Shown here piece by piece: positions 62,237 through 64,000 of a stretch of 64,000 bases of DNA. Source of the stretch: Pseudidiomarina sp. CB1 (GTDB taxonomy: Bacteria > Pseudomonadota > Gammaproteobacteria > Enterobacterales > Alteromonadaceae); the NCBI RefSeq assembly GCF_024752025.1, contig NZ_JANTPU010000001.1, forward strand, positions 62,001 through 126,000. Reading direction: 5' to 3'. Within the stretch, counting starts at the first letter, position 1; every line of letters starts with the position of its first letter. Position numbers and translations under genes: made by a program. A model generated the notes under the pieces. The model worked only from the letters and a program-made list of their open reading frames with translations, ran no database searches and was not told the origin of the DNA.

Positions 62237-62542
62237 ATGTCGGTAACCCGTCACTTATCGAGCGATGGCAAGGAACTAACGATATCCATACACGGTAAAT
62301 TCGACTTCGGCGTCGTGCATGAATTTCGTCGCGCTTATAGCTCTCTTGGTGATGAAAAGCCGGTAGTCTATATTGACTTGAGAAATACGGAGTACCTTGA
62401 TAGTTCGGCATTAGGAATGTTGTTGAACATGCGCAAAGCGATTATTAATCAAGTTGAATCGGTTGCCATCATCAATACCAACCCACAGGTGAAAAGCATT
62501 CTCGAGATATCGCGGTTTGATAAACTTTTTAAAATAGAATGA
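62237..62542 (+). CDS. STAS-domain anti-anti-sigma factor
   Basis: 101 residues, single STAS domain (SpoIIAA/RsbV type). The phosphorylatable serine site is YLDSSALGMLL (S56/S57). In such switches the unphosphorylated protein captures an anti-sigma kinase and frees its target. The downstream phosphatase/kinase fusion, 10 bp away, is the likely enzyme pair acting on this serine. Similar to the HsbA/HsbR module of pseudomonads. Confidence 0.88.
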   Translation: MSVTRHLSSDGKELTISIHGKFDFGVVHEFRRAYSSLGDEKPVVYIDLRNTEYLDSSALGMLLNMRKAIINQVESVAIINTNPQVKSILEISRFDKLFKIE

Positions 62543-62552
62543 TGCCTAATCC

Positions 62553-64000
62553 ATGGCGAGTCAAGCTTCTGAAACCACGCCCCTAGAGTTGGTCATCTTT
62601 CACGATGACTCGCGTTTTGCGCATGATTCGATTGACCTCCTTGCAGGTTTTCCGTTCCTGATTGTCAAAGAATCCTTAGGCCTTCCAGCCACTATTGCAG
62701 CTACAAAAAATAAGCTAAAGAAACGTCGTCCGACGGTCATTATTGGTCGGGAAGTGCCAAGCCAGGTTAAGGAACTGCCTACCAGTTCCCATTTGTTGCT
62801 TATCACCCAAGCTGAGTTGAGTGAGCAGGTACTTAATGCTTGGCAAGGCGATGTGCTGATGGGTGATTGCTCACCTGCGATGGTTCGAAAGCGGCTTTCA
62901 TTGTGGTGTGCCTCGCATCGTGTCGAAAACCAATTAGCCTCATTTGAAGAGAGTCTTTCGTGGTATATGCAGCGCATTGAGCGTGAGCATGAACTGATCG
63001 AGCATATTTTTCGCAATGCGATGAGCCGTAATTATCTCGATTATCCGCATATTCGTACACTACTGGCGCCCGCGGAGAAGTTTAATGGCGATTTATGCTT
63101 GGTCGCACCATCACCGACCGGCAGCTTATATGTGATGATGGCCGATTTTACCGGTCATGGACTCGCTCCGGCGACTGGGGCGCTGCCGGTTTCGCAAGCG
63201 TTCTTTGCGATGTCAGAGCGGAATGTTTCGATCGCCGAGATGGTGACTGAGTTCAACTTCCGGTTGTCGCGGTTGCTCCCCGATAATATGTTTTGTGCGT
63301 GCTTTTTAATGGAGCTCTCGGCAAATGGCGAGCGCATCACTTATTGGAATGGCGGTATGCCGCCAGCGCTGGTGTTTGGCAGTGATGGTGAAATAAAACA
63401 TCGCCTGACGGCGAAACATATGGCCTTGGGAATTGTACCGACCGCAGATTTTGAAAGTGATGTTACGACACTTAAAGTCGGTTCAGGCGACTCTATTGCG
63501 TTATATACCGATGGCGTCATCGAGTTACTGAGTCAGCAACGGGAATTTTTAGGTCTTGATGCGCTAGAAGATTTGCTGCGCCGTTATCCAGAACGGGAGC
63601 GTTTTACCGATCTGCTGAGCGAGCTTGAACACTTTCGCGGTGAAGAGCCCTTACGCGATGACTTGTCGCTCGCGATCTTAGAGTGTCGTGAAACGGGTCT
63701 TGAGCCGCGACGCGAAGAAAGCAATCGCGATATTTTTCCGTTTCATTTTTCGACAACGCTTTCGCGTCGTGAACTACAACAAACAGATGTCGTATCAACA
63801 TTAGTCTCGGCGTTGGGTCGGTTACCACCGCTAACGGCGCATCGAACGACTATTTATTTGCTGTTAGCAGAAGTGTTTAACAATGCGCTTGAGCATGGCC
63901 TGCTCGGGCTTGAATCGGCAATCAAGGCGCAAGACCAAGGCTTTGAGACGTATTATGAGTTACGCCAAGAAAAATTGTCGCAACTGGAGGATGGACAAAT
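62553..64000 (+). CDS. PP2C (SpoIIE-like) phosphatase with GHKL kinase domain, 3' end cut
   Basis: At least 482 residues; the frame is open at the right edge. An N-terminal region (about 10-120) has receiver-like strand order (LELVIFHDD, PTVIIG, LLLIT) but no phosphoacceptor Asp at the third strand. A helical linker leads to a PP2C domain with metal ligands D198 (ADFTGHG), D320 (YTDGV) and D369/D370 (RDDLS). A GHKL ATPase domain begins with EVFNNALEHG (N443, N444). It can plausibly both phosphorylate and dephosphorylate the STAS partner. Confidence 0.85.
   Translation, partial: MASQASETTPLELVIFHDDSRFAHDSIDLLAGFPFLIVKESLGLPATIAATKNKLKKRRPTVIIGREVPSQVKELPTSSHLLLITQAELSEQVLNAWQGDVLMGDCSPAMVRKRLSLWCASHRVENQLASFEESLSWYMQRIEREHELIEHIFRNAMSRNYLDYPHIRTLLAPAEKFNGDLCLVAPSPTGSLYVMMADFTGHGLAPATGALPVSQAFFAMSERNVSIAEMVTEFNFRLSRLLPDNMFCACFLMELSANGERITYWNGGMPPALVFGSDGEIKHRLTAKHMALGIVPTADFESDVTTLKVGSGDSIALYTDGVIELLSQQREFLGLDALEDLLRRYPERERFTDLLSELEHFRGEEPLRDDLSLAILECRETGLEPRREESNRDIFPFHFSTTLSRRELQQTDVVSTLVSALGRLPPLTAHRTTIYLLLAEVFNNALEHGLLGLESAIKAQDQGFETYYELRQEKLSQLEDGQ

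Overview
The window is a compact, housekeeping-rich chromosomal segment of a marine gammaproteobacterium. Protein sequences and gene neighbourhoods (pepA-holC-valS, lptFG, rnr-rlmB, rpsF-priB-rpsR-rplI, trpH-yciO-scpAB-rluB, alaS-csrA-tRNA-Ser-tRNA-Arg, ffh-rpsP-rimM-trmD-rplS-tyrA) fit Alteromonadales. A sodium-pumping oxaloacetate decarboxylase, a BCCT osmolyte carrier and roughly even base composition suggest an Idiomarina/Pseudidiomarina-like halophile. That genus call is an inference from gene content, not from an rRNA gene, as none is present.

Layout. 1-4.7 kb: valS (cut by the left edge), holC and pepA on the minus strand, divergent from lptF-lptG. 4.7-6.4 kb: RDD membrane protein, tRNA-Leu(CAA), a membrane-bound HTH regulator and a small membrane protein. 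6.7-11.8 kb: rnr-rlmB-unknown, then the ribosomal/primosomal operon rpsF-priB-rpsR-rplI. 11.9-14.0 kb: ECF sigma factor, membrane-anchored partner and a secreted VSGD-repeat (DUF4097) protein. 14.1-20.6 kb: dnaB, zur, a secreted amidase, dusA, two small unknown genes behind a possible sigma-54 promoter, and an M19 dipeptidase. 20.7-25.9 kb: the complete S10 ribosomal operon, closed by a strong terminator and not followed by the spc operon. 26.0-31.5 kb: BCCT transporter, outer-membrane porin and fadH. 31.5-37.0 kb: a tightly overlapping run (trpH, yciO, scpA, scpB, rluB, agmatine deiminase) converging on a SIMPL lipoprotein. 37.1-41.1 kb: recX (no recA beside it), alaS, csrA, tRNA-Ser and two identical tRNA-Arg genes. 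41.2-44.4 kb: oadGAB. 44.4-51.1 kb: orphan hybrid histidine kinase, gshA with a coupled SLT-like lipoprotein, a CorB-type protein and ypjD. 51.3-56.0 kb: ffh, rpsP-rimM-trmD-rplS, tyrA. 55.9-57.5 kb: a lone receiver protein overlapping tyrA, cytochrome b561 and cytochrome c-prime. 57.7-62.1 kb: two secreted amidohydrolase-family proteins. 62.2 kb to the right edge: a STAS protein and a PP2C phosphatase/anti-sigma kinase fusion cut by the window end.

No CRISPR array, insertion sequence, prophage or large horizontally acquired island was recognised. The best leads are the ECF/anti-sigma/VSGD-repeat cassette, the STAS-pseudoreceiver-PP2C-kinase switch, the amidohydrolase pair in which two of three modules have lost the metal-binding HxH, the possible sigma-54 locus after dusA, and an intergenic palindromic repeat family built from TTYGCTR heptamers, one copy of which supplies the -35 region of the S10 operon promoter.
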